From: Rhodoplanes tepidamans
GTDB lineage: Bacteria > Pseudomonadota > Alphaproteobacteria > Rhizobiales > Xanthobacteraceae
Reading direction: 5' to 3'
Assembly (NCBI RefSeq): GCF_030813915.1
Contig: NZ_JAUSUJ010000018.1
Location: 62,001-126,000 of the forward strand
DNA length: 64,000 nt
In this document: in pieces, positions 26,167-34,989 of the stretch
Numbering within the stretch: the stretch's first letter is position 1
How the letters are laid out: every line of letters starts with the position of its first letter
Translations under genes and position numbers: made by a program
The notes under the pieces: model-generated
Database searches by the model: none
What the model saw: only the letters and a program-made list of their open reading frames with translations
Told to the model about the DNA's origin: nothing

Positions 26167-26190
26167 TTCACCGAACCACGGAGACCCCCG

Positions 26191-26355
26191 ATGACCTCGT
26201 CCAAGATCGCCCTCTTCGCCCTCGCCGCCGTCGTGCTCGCGTCGGCGCAGTCCGTCCAGGCCGCGCCGCTCGGCGACCAGGGCAGCCGCTACGTCCAGAG
26301 CCAGGCCGGCGTCGTCGAGACCGGCATCGACCAGGCCAAGGGCGGCATTCGTTGA
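26191..26355 (+). CDS. Small exported protein, family of three paralogues (copy 3)
   Basis: A 54-residue protein of the same length as copies 1 and 2, starting MTSSKIALFALAAVVLASAQ with signal cleavage near VQA-AP. It differs at roughly ten positions (for example Leu for Phe after AAP, Arg for His before YVQ, and GGIR in place of GDIR at the end). The pattern GDQGS-x-YVQ and VVETG-x-DQAKG is kept, showing which mature residues are under constraint. The leader, operator and spacing match copy 1. A 26-bp perfect palindrome follows at 26366-26391. Function unknown. Confidence 0.75.
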   Translation: MTSSKIALFALAAVVLASAQSVQAAPLGDQGSRYVQSQAGVVETGIDQAKGGIR

Positions 26356-26365
26356 TCGCGCACGC

Positions 26366-26391
26366 GCGGCCGGCCTCGCGAGGCCGGCCGC
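26366..26391. terminator. Perfect palindrome after copy 3
   Basis: GCGGCCGGCCTCG and its exact complement CGAGGCCGGCCGC abut, giving a 26-bp perfect palindrome 10 bases after the stop. There is no U-tract. It is analogous in place to the stem after copy 2. Confidence 0.4.
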
Positions 26392-26410
26392 CGGCTCGGG
26401 GAGACGCATC

Positions 26411-26716
26411 ATGATCGCACCCCTCCGACCGGCCCGGACGCCGCGCCTCGGCCTCGCGGTCGCCGTCCTCGCCGCACTCTCGATCGCGACCGCCGGCGCC
26501 GAGCCGTTCGGCCCCGGCGAATCGTCCGGCTCCGCCGCGACCGCGGGCGAGGTCCGCCACGACTGGGTCGCCCCCGCGACGCCACGCACGGGCTTCGGCT
26601 GGTCGATCGACGTCGTCTGCCGCGACCCCGGACCGTTCACGCCAGGCCCGCCCGGACGCGGCCGCACCTTCGAGTGCGCGCCGGACGGCACGCTGGCGCT
26701 GCCGCCGGCGCACTGA
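26411..26716 (+). CDS. Hypothetical exported protein
   Basis: A 101-residue protein with a Sec-type signal: MIAPLRPARTPRLG, a hydrophobic stretch LAVAVLAALSIAT, then AGAEP with cleavage near residue 30. The mature part is Gly/Pro/Ala-rich and contains two Cys (VVCRDPG and TFECAPD) that could form a disulfide. GGGAGACG precedes the ATG. AEPFGPGESSG faintly resembles the AAPFGDQGS start of the upstream small proteins, so it may be a distant relative or a co-expressed partner. I do not recognise a family. It lies 55 bp after copy 3 on the same strand. Confidence 0.5.
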   Translation: MIAPLRPARTPRLGLAVAVLAALSIATAGAEPFGPGESSGSAATAGEVRHDWVAPATPRTGFGWSIDVVCRDPGPFTPGPPGRGRTFECAPDGTLALPPAH

Positions 26717-26732
26717 CGACGCGTGACGGCAG

Positions 26733-27959
26733 TCAGCGCCGCCTGATCAGACCGGCGGAGGCGAGCGCCCGCCGGATCCTCTCCTCCACATAGCCCGAGA
26801 GTCCCGGACGCCGCGGCGGTGCGCCGCGCGCGCCGGGCTCCTGAGCGTCCGGCGGCGGCTGCCGGCCGGGCGGCGTCGCCGACGCGTGGTCCGCCGCCGG
26901 GCGACCGGCGGCGGCCGCCGCCACGGGCTCGCGCGGCGCCGGCGGCTCGCCGGTGAGGCTCGGCCACAGCGCCGTGCGGCGCGTCTGGGTCAGGCCGAAG
27001 AAGCGGGCGATGTGATAGGACGACGAGATCCCGACCTCGATCAGATACTCGCCCGGCACGCCGTAGCTGGTGTCGTCGTCGCCGGTCGCCACCGGCGCGC
27101 CGTGCGCCATCAGCGGGATGATGTAGCTCTCGATCACCTCGCGGCCCGTGCCGTCGGTCCACACGTGGCGCGGATAGCCGTCGACCGTCTCGGTGCGGTC
27201 GGGCCGCGTCGACAGGCCGTGCACGTCGGTCCACTGCTTCAGCAGCTCCTCGGCGTTCTTCGGCTTGACCACCGTGTCGGCGCCGCCGTGCCAGACCGAG
27301 ACGCGCGGCCACGGTCCGCGATGCGGCGTGGCGGCGCGCACCAGATCGCCCCATTCCTGCGACGTGCGGACCTTCACGCGGAACATGCTCTCCAGCGCCT
27401 GGCGGACGCCGTTGGCGCTGCGGTAGGGCAGGCCGGCAATCACGGCGCCGGCGGCGAACACCTCGGGATAGGTGGCGAGCATCACGGCGGTCATGGCGCC
27501 GCCGGCCGACAGGCCGGTGATGAAGATGCGCCCCGGGTCGACGGCGTGCCGCTCCGCCATGCTGGCGATCATCTGGCGGATCGAGGCCGCCTCGCCGCGG
27601 CCGCGGGTGATGTCGCTGTCGCGGAACCAGTTGAAGCAGGTCTTCGGGTTGTTCGCCTCGGTCTGCTCGGGGAACACCAGCATGAATCCGTAGCGGTCGG
27701 CGAGCGTCGACCAGCCGGTGCCGAGATCGTAGCTCGCCGCCGTCTGGGTGCAGCCGTGCAGCACCACCACCAGGCTCTTCTGCGGCTTCTTCGGGACGTA
27801 TTCGAACATCCGCAGGTTGCCGGGATTGGGGCCGAAGCCGGTGACCTCGGTGAGCCGGCTCGGCACCGCGGCGCGCTCGCGCGGCGCCGCCGCGCCGGGC
27901 ATCATCCGCAGGAACGCTTCCCACTGCTTGCGCTGGCGCGCGAGCGCCTCGATCGTCAT
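26733..27959 (-). CDS. Extracellular-type short-chain PHB depolymerase / esterase family protein
   Basis: A 408-residue alpha/beta hydrolase. The core starts with NLRMFEYVPKKPQKSLVVVLHGCTQTAASY, where HGCTQ forms the oxyanion hole of the PHB depolymerase/feruloyl esterase family. The nucleophile is in TGLSAGGAMTAVMLATYPEVF (G-x-S-x-G, near residue 160). The acid is probably Asp in WHGGADTVVKP. The C-terminal ~80 residues are Pro/Ala/Arg-rich. Unlike secreted members, no clear signal peptide is seen from the ATG at 27959 (MTIEALARQRKQWEAFL), a start shared by many intracellular-looking rhizobial homologues. Substrate may be polyhydroxyalkanoate oligomers or another ester. Confidence 0.85.
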   Translation of the reverse strand: MTIEALARQRKQWEAFLRMMPGAAAPRERAAVPSRLTEVTGFGPNPGNLRMFEYVPKKPQKSLVVVLHGCTQTAASYDLGTGWSTLADRYGFMLVFPEQTEANNPKTCFNWFRDSDITRGRGEAASIRQMIASMAERHAVDPGRIFITGLSAGGAMTAVMLATYPEVFAAGAVIAGLPYRSANGVRQALESMFRVKVRTSQEWGDLVRAATPHRGPWPRVSVWHGGADTVVKPKNAEELLKQWTDVHGLSTRPDRTETVDGYPRHVWTDGTGREVIESYIIPLMAHGAPVATGDDDTSYGVPGEYLIEVGISSSYHIARFFGLTQTRRTALWPSLTGEPPAPREPVAAAAAGRPAADHASATPPGRQPPPDAQEPGARGAPPRRPGLSGYVEERIRRALASAGLIRRR

Positions 27960-28150
27960 GTCCAGTCCGGGCACCCGTGTCTCCTTGGTGACGCGTCGCG
28001 CGCGAGGCACGCCGCTGGGGTGAACGCGCCCGCCCGCGCTGCGATGCACACATCGTCTGAACAAACTGTTGATGGGAGATCGCGGCTGTCCTATGGCGGG
28101 CGGAATGGCGTTTCGATGACGCGAAAGTGACAGCAGGACAACGAGGCAGC

Positions 28151-28933
28151 ATGGATCTCGGGCTCGGCGGCAGGGTCGCCATCGTCACCGGCGCGAGCCG
28201 CGGCATCGGCCGCGCCATCGCGCTGCGTCTCGCCGGGGAAGGCATGGACGTCGCGCTGGTCGCGCGCTCCGCCGCGGCGCTCGACGGCGTCCGCCGGGAG
28301 ATCGACGCGCTCGGCCGCGAGGCGGTCGCCTGTCCGGCCGACCTGCGCGATCCCGAGGTGCCGGCCCGCATCGTCGCCGAGACCAGCGGGGCGCTCGGCC
28401 GGCTCGACCTCCTCGTCAACAACGCGGGGGCGACGAAGCGCGGCGACGTCCTCGCGCTCGGCGACGACGACTGGGCCGACGGCTTCGCGCTGAAGTTCTT
28501 CGGCGCGGTGCGGATGACGCGTGCCGCGTGGCCGCTCCTGCAGGCGGTCGGCGGCGGCGTGATCACGATCGCCGGCACCGGCGGACGCACCGGCGACCGC
28601 ACGTTCGCCATCGGCGGCAGCGTCAACGCGGCGCTGGGACTGATGACGAAGGTGCTGGCCGATCGCGGCGTCGACGACGGCGTGCGGGTCAACACCATCA
28701 ATCCCGGCATCGTCGAGACCGACCGCTTCGTCGCGCGCCTGCGCCGCGTGATGGAGGAGACCGGCGTGTCCGAGGAGGAGGCGCGGAAAACCATGCTGGC
28801 AGCGCACCGCGTCGCCCGCTTCGGCCGGCCCGAGGAGGTCGCCGACCTCGTCGCCATGATGGCGTCGGACCGCCTCGGCCACTTGCACGGCGCCGTCGTC
28901 GACCTCGACGGCGGCGAGACGCGGACGCTGTGA
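28151..28933 (+). CDS. SDR-family protein lacking the usual catalytic Tyr/Lys
   Basis: A 260-residue short-chain dehydrogenase/reductase fold with the cofactor motif TGASRGIG (residues ~14-21), LLVNNAGATKRGD and VNTINPGIVETD. Where the family normally has Ser then Y-x-x-x-K, this protein reads TGDRTFAIGGSVNAALGLMTK. The Tyr and Lys positions are Gly/Ser and Asn. It therefore probably lacks ordinary dehydrogenase activity, or belongs to an SDR branch with different chemistry. It is divergent from the PHB-depolymerase-like gene with about 190 bp between. The ATG at 28151 has GAGGCAG upstream. Confidence 0.85.
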   Translation: MDLGLGGRVAIVTGASRGIGRAIALRLAGEGMDVALVARSAAALDGVRREIDALGREAVACPADLRDPEVPARIVAETSGALGRLDLLVNNAGATKRGDVLALGDDDWADGFALKFFGAVRMTRAAWPLLQAVGGGVITIAGTGGRTGDRTFAIGGSVNAALGLMTKVLADRGVDDGVRVNTINPGIVETDRFVARLRRVMEETGVSEEEARKTMLAAHRVARFGRPEEVADLVAMMASDRLGHLHGAVVDLDGGETRTL

Positions 28934-28941
28934 GGGGCGCC

Positions 28942-29048
28942 GTCATTCCGGGACGCGGGCTGAAAGCCCGCGAACCCGGAATCCAGCCACGGGCTCGTGC
29001 GACCGGGCTGGATTCCGGGTCCGCTGCTCCGCAGCGTCCCGGAATGAC
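28942..29048. repeat. REP-like doublet, type B
   Basis: Outer arms GTCATTCCGGGACG and CGTCCCGGAATGAC; inner arms GAACCCGGAATCCAGCC and GGCTGGATTCCGGGT. It lies between convergent genes and fills nearly the whole gap. Confidence 0.8.
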
Positions 29049-29061
29049 CACCGCAAGGATC

Positions 29062-29868
29062 TCACCCCGCCGCGTAGGCCGACAGATCCGTGATGGTCGG
29101 CCGCTCGCCGGTCAGCGGGTTGTCCGGATCCCAGGCGTAGCGCAGCGTCTCGAAGCGCAGGCTGCGGCCGTCGACCATCAGCAGGCGGCCGACCAGGCCG
29201 TCGCCGAAGCCGACAATCTCGCGCACCACCTCGACCGCCATCAGCGATCCGATGACGCCCGTGAAGGCACCGAGAATCCCGGCCTCGGCGCAGGCCGGCA
29301 CGGTGCCGGGCGGCGGCGGCTCGGGAAACAGGCAGCGATAGGTCGGGTTCGGGCGGCCGTCCGGCCCGCGCTCGTGCGGCCGCAGCGTCGTGAGCGTGCC
29401 GTCGAAGATGCCGACCGCCGCGGTGACGAGCGGCGTCTTCGCCAGGCAGCACGCGTCGGACACGAGATAGCGGGTGGAAAAATTGTCGGAGCCGTCGGCG
29501 ACCAGGTCGTAGCGCCCGATCAGGTCGAGCGCGTTCGCCGCGGTGATGCGGGTCGGGTGCGGCTCGACCGTCACGTGCGGGTTGAGCCGCGCGATCGCCG
29601 CGGCGGCGCTCTCGACCTTGGGCCGGTCGAGATCCGGCGTCGCGTGGATCACCTGGCGCTGCAGGTTGGAGAGCGACACCACGTCGTCGTCGACGATGCC
29701 GAGCGTGCCGACCCCGGCGGCGGCCAGATAGAGCAGCAGCGGCGCGCCGAGCCCGCCCGCCCCGACCACCAGCACCCGGGCGGTCTTGAGCGCGTTCTGC
29801 CCCGGCCCGCCGACCTCGTGCAGCACGATGTGGCGGGCGTAGCGCTCGAGCTCGTCGGCGGTCAGCAT
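29062..29868 (-). CDS. moeB: HesA/MoeB/ThiF family E1-like adenylyltransferase
   Basis: A 268-residue protein beginning LTADELERYARHIVLHEVGGPGQ, the standard MoeB/ThiF start. It has the ATP-binding VLVVGAGGLGAPLLLYLAAAGVG and the IVDDDVVSLSNLQRQVIH block (Asp and Arg contact ATP). The catalytic-type Cys is in VPACAEAGILG. The zinc cysteines are only partly present: YRCLFPEP is seen, but no second CxxC near the C-terminus. It would adenylate the C-terminal Gly of a small sulfur carrier (MoaD or ThiS) for molybdopterin, thiamine or other sulfur transfer. No carrier gene is adjacent, so the pathway is not decided. AAAGGTG precedes the ATG. Confidence 0.85.
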   Translation of the reverse strand: MLTADELERYARHIVLHEVGGPGQNALKTARVLVVGAGGLGAPLLLYLAAAGVGTLGIVDDDVVSLSNLQRQVIHATPDLDRPKVESAAAAIARLNPHVTVEPHPTRITAANALDLIGRYDLVADGSDNFSTRYLVSDACCLAKTPLVTAAVGIFDGTLTTLRPHERGPDGRPNPTYRCLFPEPPPPGTVPACAEAGILGAFTGVIGSLMAVEVVREIVGFGDGLVGRLLMVDGRSLRFETLRYAWDPDNPLTGERPTITDLSAYAAG

Positions 29869-29936
29869 GGCGGCACCTTTCTCCCCCGGCCCGGTTTCGC
29901 TAGGGTCCCGCGCTCTACCACGTTCGGGAGGCCGGA

Positions 29937-31292
29937 ATGAACCGTGTCGCGTCCCTGGTCGTCGCCGTCCTGATGGCCGGCTTGGCACCGGCGTCCGCCC
30001 AGGCGCCCGGCCCGGCGGCGCCGGCGCGAAAGCCCGCCGCGCAGGCGCCGGCCGCGACGCCGAAGCCCGCCCCCAAGCCCGCGACCGTGCCGGCCTGGGC
30101 CGGCGTGCCGGAACCGGAGCGCATCGCCGTGCAGTCCGACCTGATCTGGACCGGCGACTACAACGGCGTCATCGGGCCGGAGTTCGGCGAGCGCGCCTTC
30201 GCCGCCGTGAAGACCTTCCAGAAGCGCTACGGATACCGGCAGACGGGCGTCCTGGAGCCGGCCGAGCGCAGCCGCCTCGCCGAGGCGGCCCGCGCCGCCC
30301 AGGGGCGGGTCGGCTGGACGGTGCGCGACGACCGGACGAGCGGCGTCCGCCTCGGCCTGCCGGCCGGCCTGGTGCCGAAGGCGAGCCCGGCGCCGGGCGG
30401 CACCGGCACGCACTGGCAGTCCGGCAAGGGCGAGGTCCAGGTCGACACCTTCCGGGTCGCCGGCCCGGACGTGACGCTGTCGCGCCTCTTCGAGCAGCAG
30501 AAGAAGGAACCGAAGACCCGCAGGCCCGACTACGCCGTGATGAAGGGCGACTTCTTCGTCGTCTCCGGCTTCCAGGGGCTGAAGAAGTTCTATGTGCGGG
30601 CGCACGGCCGCGACCGCGAGGTGCGCGGCATGGTCCTGCTCTACGACCAGGGCATGGAGGGCACGCTCGATCCGGTGGCGGTCGCCATGTCGAGCGCCTT
30701 CGTGCCGTTCCCCGAGAGCACCGCCGGCGTGCCGCCGCCGCGCCGCCGGGTCGAGTATGCCAGCGCCGCCGTGGTGAGTGCGGCCGGCGATCTCGTCGCC
30801 GAGGCGCGGACGCTGGAGCAGTGCCGCAGCGTCCAGGTGGCCGGCCGCGGCTACGCCGAGATCCGGGCGACCGCCGACGGCCTCGCGCTGCTGCATCTCT
30901 GGGGCGCCCACGGCCTCGCCCCGCTGGCGCTGGCCGAGGCCGGTCCGTCCGGCGACGTCACGCTGGTCGGCATCGCCGATCCCGAGCGCCAGGACGGCGG
31001 CGGCGCGGTGTCGACGCTGCCGGCCCGGCTCGGCCCGGGCGGCACGCTCGCGGCGCCTCCGCCGGCCGGCTTCTCCGGCGCCGCCGCGGTCGATGCGGCC
31101 GGCCGCCTCGTCGGCGTGGTGACGACCGCCCCGGTCCAGGTCGCCGGCCCGGGCGCCGCCGGCGCCGGCCTGGTCCCGGCCGACACGGTGCGCCGGCTGC
31201 TCGCCGCGCACGGGATCACCCCCGGCCCGACGGCCCCGCCCGCCGCCGACCCGAAGGCCGCGGTGGTGCGTGTGATCTGCGTGCGGGATTAG
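29937..31292 (+). CDS. Secreted trypsin-like serine protease with peptidoglycan-binding-like domain
   Basis: A 451-residue exported protein with signal MNRVASLVVAVLMAGLAPASAQ. An Ala/Pro/Lys linker follows (24-60), then a PG_binding_1-like domain (about 63-120: LIWTGDYNGVIGPEFGERAFAAVKTFQKRYG). The C-terminal half resembles a degenerate trypsin fold. The final lobe has GFSGAAAVDAAGRLVGVVTTAP, a G-x-S-G nucleophile loop, with a QCRSVQVAG strand before it. A convincing His/Asp pair could not be placed, so activity is uncertain. Homologues are often annotated as serine protease or peptidoglycan-binding protein. It is likely periplasmic and bound to cell wall. It is divergent from the moeB-like gene with 68 bp between. 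Confidence 0.75.
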   Translation: MNRVASLVVAVLMAGLAPASAQAPGPAAPARKPAAQAPAATPKPAPKPATVPAWAGVPEPERIAVQSDLIWTGDYNGVIGPEFGERAFAAVKTFQKRYGYRQTGVLEPAERSRLAEAARAAQGRVGWTVRDDRTSGVRLGLPAGLVPKASPAPGGTGTHWQSGKGEVQVDTFRVAGPDVTLSRLFEQQKKEPKTRRPDYAVMKGDFFVVSGFQGLKKFYVRAHGRDREVRGMVLLYDQGMEGTLDPVAVAMSSAFVPFPESTAGVPPPRRRVEYASAAVVSAAGDLVAEARTLEQCRSVQVAGRGYAEIRATADGLALLHLWGAHGLAPLALAEAGPSGDVTLVGIADPERQDGGGAVSTLPARLGPGGTLAAPPPAGFSGAAAVDAAGRLVGVVTTAPVQVAGPGAAGAGLVPADTVRRLLAAHGITPGPTAPPAADPKAAVVRVICVRD

Positions 31293-31321
31293 CGAGCGTC
31301 CGGTCCCGCTCGCCCCATCCT

Positions 31322-31401
31322 CCGCTCATTCCCGCGCAAGCGGGAATCCAGGGCCACACGTCGCGCGGCCCCTGGGTCCCCGCCTTCGCGGGGACGAGCG
31401 G
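31322..31401. repeat. REP-like doublet, type A
   Basis: Left hairpin CCGCTCATTCCCGCGCAAGC with GGGAATCCAGG; right hairpin CCTGGGTCCCCGCCTTCGC with GGGGACGAGCGG. It lies between convergent genes. Confidence 0.8.
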
Positions 31402-31427
31402 AATCGAGCCGGACGAGGGCGGATGAC

Positions 31428-32243
31428 CTACTCCGCCGCCTCGCCGAGGCCGCCCTGCGGAGCCTTGTGGTGCGGCTGGTTGAACTGCGGCTTGCGCTTC
31501 TCCAGGAAGGCCTGCATGCCCTCGCGCTGGCCGTCGGTGCCGAACAGCGCGTGGAAGGCGCGGCGCTCGAAGCGCAGGCCTTCGGCGAGCGGCAGCTCGT
31601 GGGCGCGCTGCACCAGCTCCTTGGCCGTCATCACGGCCGGCAGCGACATCGAGGCGATGGTCTCGGCCGCCTTCATGGCGACGTCCATCAGCTCGGCGAG
31701 CGGCACGACCCGCGAGACGAGGCCGCAGCGCTCCGCCTCCTCGGCATCCATCATGCGGCCGGTCAGCACCAGATCCATGGCCTTGGCCTTGCCGAGCGCC
31801 CGCGTCAGCCGCTGGGTGCCGCCGAGGCCGGGGACGATGCCGAGCGTGATCTCCGGCTGGCCGAACTTGGCGTTGTCGGCCGCGATGATCAGGTCGCACT
31901 GCATGGCCAGCTCGCAGCCGCCGCCGAGCGCGAATCCCGCCACCGCCGCGATGGTCGGCTTGCGCGAGCGCGCCGGACTGTCCCAGTTCGCCATGTAGTT
32001 GTTGGTGAAGGTGTCGATGAACGACTTCGGCGCCATCTCCTTGATGTCGGCGCCGGCCGCGAAGGCCCGCTCCGTGCCGGTGATGACGACGCAGCCGATC
32101 TCCTCGTTGCGGTCGAAGTCCGCGAACGCCGCCCTCAGTTCTTCCGCCAGGGTCGAGTTCAGCGCGTTCAGCGCCTTCGGCCGGTTCAGCCGGATGACGC
32201 CGACGCGTCCCACGGTCTCGACGATCAGGGTCTCGTAGGTCAT
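31428..32243 (-). CDS. Enoyl-CoA hydratase
   Basis: A 271-residue crotonase. The start [28 protein letters not shown] is typical and has an AAGGACG ribosome site. The oxyanion-hole segments [11 protein letters not shown] and [16 protein letters not shown] are present. Both catalytic glutamates of genuine hydratases are kept, in [12 protein letters not shown] and [19 protein letters not shown]. It hydrates 2-enoyl-CoA to 3-hydroxyacyl-CoA in fatty-acid or related beta-oxidation. It stands alone, with no thiolase or dehydrogenase next to it. Residues near the C-terminus ([20 protein letters not shown]) extend slightly past the usual end. Confidence 0.92.
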   Translation of the reverse strand: MTYETLIVETVGRVGVIRLNRPKALNALNSTLAEELRAAFADFDRNEEIGCVVITGTERAFAAGADIKEMAPKSFIDTFTNNYMANWDSPARSRKPTIAAVAGFALGGGCELAMQCDLIIAADNAKFGQPEITLGIVPGLGGTQRLTRALGKAKAMDLVLTGRMMDAEEAERCGLVSRVVPLAELMDVAMKAAETIASMSLPAVMTAKELVQRAHELPLAEGLRFERRAFHALFGTDGQREGMQAFLEKRKPQFNQPHHKAPQGGLGEAAE

Positions 32244-32685
32244 TGGATCACGTCCTTCTTGGACCGAGCCGGGGGTGCTCGGGCGCCGTGTCGAAGCGCG
32301 TCGCGGGGGATGTGCAGCCGCGCCGGGGACGCAGGGAAACGAACTAGCCGGAACGTGCTGCATTGCAGCAGGGGTAACGCACCAGCCCCTCGCAGGCAAT
32401 CACGATTCGCTTAATTTCCAGTGATCGTGAGGATTCGGAGAGGTCGTGCAAAGCACAAAAACAATGCTGCGCTGCATGCCTATCCGCCGATCCTGACATG
32501 GCGCGCGTAATCCGCATGGCGAATACTTGGTAACCATCCTTATGTCCGGCGCGCTGTCGACCGGCCGAGAGTCAACCTTTGCGCGCAGCACGGGCCGGGT
32601 GCCCGGCCCGTCCGCCGCGAACCGACCGTCGAAACCCCGGGAGAGACGTGCTACAGGCGGCGCGATCAAAGGTGCCGGGGAACTC
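32244..32685. other. Divergent intergenic region, enoyl-CoA hydratase / hisZ
   Basis: No gene seen. It contains an inverted pair TCACGAT ... ATCGTGA (32400-32430) enclosing an AT-rich TTAATTT core, which might be an operator. The 32440-32560 stretch is less GC-rich than its surroundings and is the likely hisZG promoter area, but no clear hexamers were assigned. Confidence 0.4.
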
Positions 32686-33861
32686 ATGTCCGCCGTATCT
32701 GCAACCGTCGTCGGCAAGGACGCACGCGCCGACGCGCTGGTCGCGTCCTACGAACGCGCCGGCTATGCCCGCGTCGAGCCCGCCGTGCTGCAGCCGGCCG
32801 AGCCCTTCCTGGCGCTGTCCGGCGAGGACATCCGCCGCCGCATGTACCTGATCCCCGACGCCGGCGGCGACGACCTCTGCCTGCGTCCGGACCTCACCAT
32901 CCCGGTGGCGCTCGACTATCTGGCCGGGTCGGAGGCCGGGCGGCCCGCCCGCTTCAGCTATCTCGGGCCGGTGTTCCGCCAGCGGCCCGGCGCCTCCGGC
33001 GAGTTCTGGCAGGCCGGCATCGAATCCTTCGGCGGCGCCGACAAGACCGCGGCCGACGCCGAGGCGATGGCGCTCGCTCTGGAGGCGACCGACCTCTACG
33101 GCGTGACCGCGCCCGACATCCGCATGGGCGACCTCGGCCTGTTCGCCGCGCTGGTCGAGGCGCTCGACCTCGCCCCGGTGTGGCGCCGCCGCCTCGCCAA
33201 GGACTTCAACCGCAAGTCCGTGCTGGCCGAGGACCTGCACCGCCTGACGGTCACGGGCGGCAACGGTCCGCCCGAGTACCAGGGGGTGCTGGCGGCGCTG
33301 TCGAACGCCGACCCCAAGGCGGCCCGCGCGCTGGTCGCCGACCTCCTGTCGATCGCCGGCATCTCCACGGTCGGCGGCCGCTCGGTCGCCGAGATCGCCG
33401 CCCGCTTCCTGGAGCAGGCCGAGCTCGGCGCCGGCGCCGCGCTGCCGGCCGAGACCGGCCGGCTGATCGCGCGCTTCTTCGCGGTCGCGGGCGATCCGGC
33501 CACGGCCGCCGCGGCGCTGCGCGGCTTCGCGGACGAGGCCGGCCTCGATCTCGCCGCCGCGCTCGACACCTTCGAGGCGCGCAACGCGCTGCTGGCCCGC
33601 AACGGCATCGACATCGGCCGCATCCGCTTCGCCACCGCGTTCGGGCGCGGCCTCGACTACTACACGGGCCTCGTCTTCGAGCTGCACGACCCGGCCGGCC
33701 GCATCGAGGGCCAGCTGGTCGCCGGCGGCCGCTACGACGGGCTGTTCGCACGGCTCGGCCACGCCGCGCCGATCCCGGCGGTCGGCTTCTCGGTGTGGAT
33801 CGAGCGGCTGGTCGCGCTGACGGCGGCGCCGTCGGACATCGGTTCGGGAGCTGCGCGATGA
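32686..33861 (+). CDS. hisZ: ATP phosphoribosyltransferase regulatory subunit HisZ
   Basis: A 391-residue HisRS-like paralogue without tRNA synthetase activity. It keeps class II motifs: [16 protein letters not shown] (motif 2-like), [28 protein letters not shown], and the [18 protein letters not shown] and [13 protein letters not shown] blocks. HisZ forms a complex with HisG and is required for its catalysis and histidine feedback. The stop overlaps the hisG start (ATGA). The ATG at 32686 was chosen because the upstream frame is low-complexity and family proteins begin close to this point. Confidence 0.93.
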   Translation: MSAVSATVVGKDARADALVASYERAGYARVEPAVLQPAEPFLALSGEDIRRRMYLIPDAGGDDLCLRPDLTIPVALDYLAGSEAGRPARFSYLGPVFRQRPGASGEFWQAGIESFGGADKTAADAEAMALALEATDLYGVTAPDIRMGDLGLFAALVEALDLAPVWRRRLAKDFNRKSVLAEDLHRLTVTGGNGPPEYQGVLAALSNADPKAARALVADLLSIAGISTVGGRSVAEIAARFLEQAELGAGAALPAETGRLIARFFAVAGDPATAAAALRGFADEAGLDLAAALDTFEARNALLARNGIDIGRIRFATAFGRGLDYYTGLVFELHDPAGRIEGQLVAGGRYDGLFARLGHAAPIPAVGFSVWIERLVALTAAPSDIGSGAAR

Positions 33862-34826
33862 GCGCCTTCGTCATCGCCGTGCCGGCCAAGGGCCGGCTGC
33901 AGGAGAACGCCGAGGAGTATTTCGGCCGGTCCGGGCTGAAGCTCGCGAAGCCGCGCGGCGCCCGCGAGTATCGCGGCACGGTCGCCGGCCTGCCGGAGAT
34001 CGAGGTGGCGTTCCTCTCCGCCTCCGAGATCGCCCAGCAGCTCAGCCAGGGCAGCGTCCATTTCGGCATCACGGGCGAGGATCTGATCCGCGAGTCGATC
34101 CCGCACGCCGACGACAAGGTGACGCTGCTGCACGGGCTCGGCTTCGGCTTCGCCACCGTGGTGGTCGCGGTGCCGCAGGCCTGGATCGACGTGCGCAGCA
34201 TGGCCGATCTCGACGACGTCGCCACCGCGTTCCGGCTGGAGAACGACCGCCGCATGCGGGTGGCGACCAAGTACGTAAACCTCACCCGCGCCTTCTTCGC
34301 GCAGCACGGCATCATCGACTACCGCATCGTCGAGAGCGCGGGGGCGACCGAAGGGGCGCCGGCCGCCGGCACGGCCGAGCTGATCGTCGACATCACCACC
34401 ACGGGCACCACGCTCGCCGCCAACGCGCTGAAGATCGTCGACGACGGGATCATCCTGCGCTCGCAGGCGAACCTGGTCGCGGCGCGCGGCGCCGACTGGA
34501 GCCCGGCGGCGCGCGAGACCGCCCGCATCGTGCTCGACCGCATCGCCGCCTACAGCCGGGCCAGCGGGTTCCGCGAGATGCGCACCCGCTTCCCGGGCTG
34601 CGACGAGGCGCTGCTGACGCAGATCCGCGAGCAGTACGGCGTCGAGACCCCGTTCGGCGGCCCGACCTCCTCGGGCATGCTGACGCTGCACTGCCCGCCC
34701 GAGCACGTCCACGCGCTCGCCACCGTCCTGCGCGCCCACGGCGCCGCGAGCGTGGTCGTCGGTCCGCTCGACTACGTCTTCGCCCGCGAGAACCCGCTGT
34801 TCGACCGGCTCGAGGCGGCGCTGTAG
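33858..34826 (+). CDS. hisG: ATP phosphoribosyltransferase catalytic subunit HisG
   Basis: A 322-residue first enzyme of histidine biosynthesis, joining ATP and PRPP. Family blocks are [41 protein letters not shown], and the PRPP-binding loop [24 protein letters not shown]. The length is longer than short-form HisG (about 210-230) because of a C-terminal ~90 residues ([20 protein letters not shown] ...) typical of alphaproteobacterial HisG that pairs with HisZ. Translationally coupled to hisZ by a four-base overlap. Confidence 0.94.
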   Translation: MSAFVIAVPAKGRLQENAEEYFGRSGLKLAKPRGAREYRGTVAGLPEIEVAFLSASEIAQQLSQGSVHFGITGEDLIRESIPHADDKVTLLHGLGFGFATVVVAVPQAWIDVRSMADLDDVATAFRLENDRRMRVATKYVNLTRAFFAQHGIIDYRIVESAGATEGAPAAGTAELIVDITTTGTTLAANALKIVDDGIILRSQANLVAARGADWSPAARETARIVLDRIAAYSRASGFREMRTRFPGCDEALLTQIREQYGVETPFGGPTSSGMLTLHCPPEHVHALATVLRAHGAASVVVGPLDYVFARENPLFDRLEAAL

Positions 34827-34865
34827 GGCGGCGCGCCACTGTCCCACGTCGCAAGACATCGAAAC

Positions 34866-34895
34866 GTGATCGCCCCGCGGCGGCGGAGCGATCAC
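34866..34895. terminator. Hairpin downstream of hisG
   Basis: GTGATCGC and GCGATCAC form an 8-bp inverted pair around a GC-rich 14-base loop, 40 bp after hisG. There is no U-tract. It might end hisZG transcription or be an operator for the following protease gene. Confidence 0.3.
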
Positions 34896-34989
34896 CCAGG
34901 ATTGTACACACGACTCTCCTCCCGTCATGGAAACTGTCGCAGACTCGGGTCAAGGACCACCTGCGATTGTCCCAACGGGAGGAGCCGTC

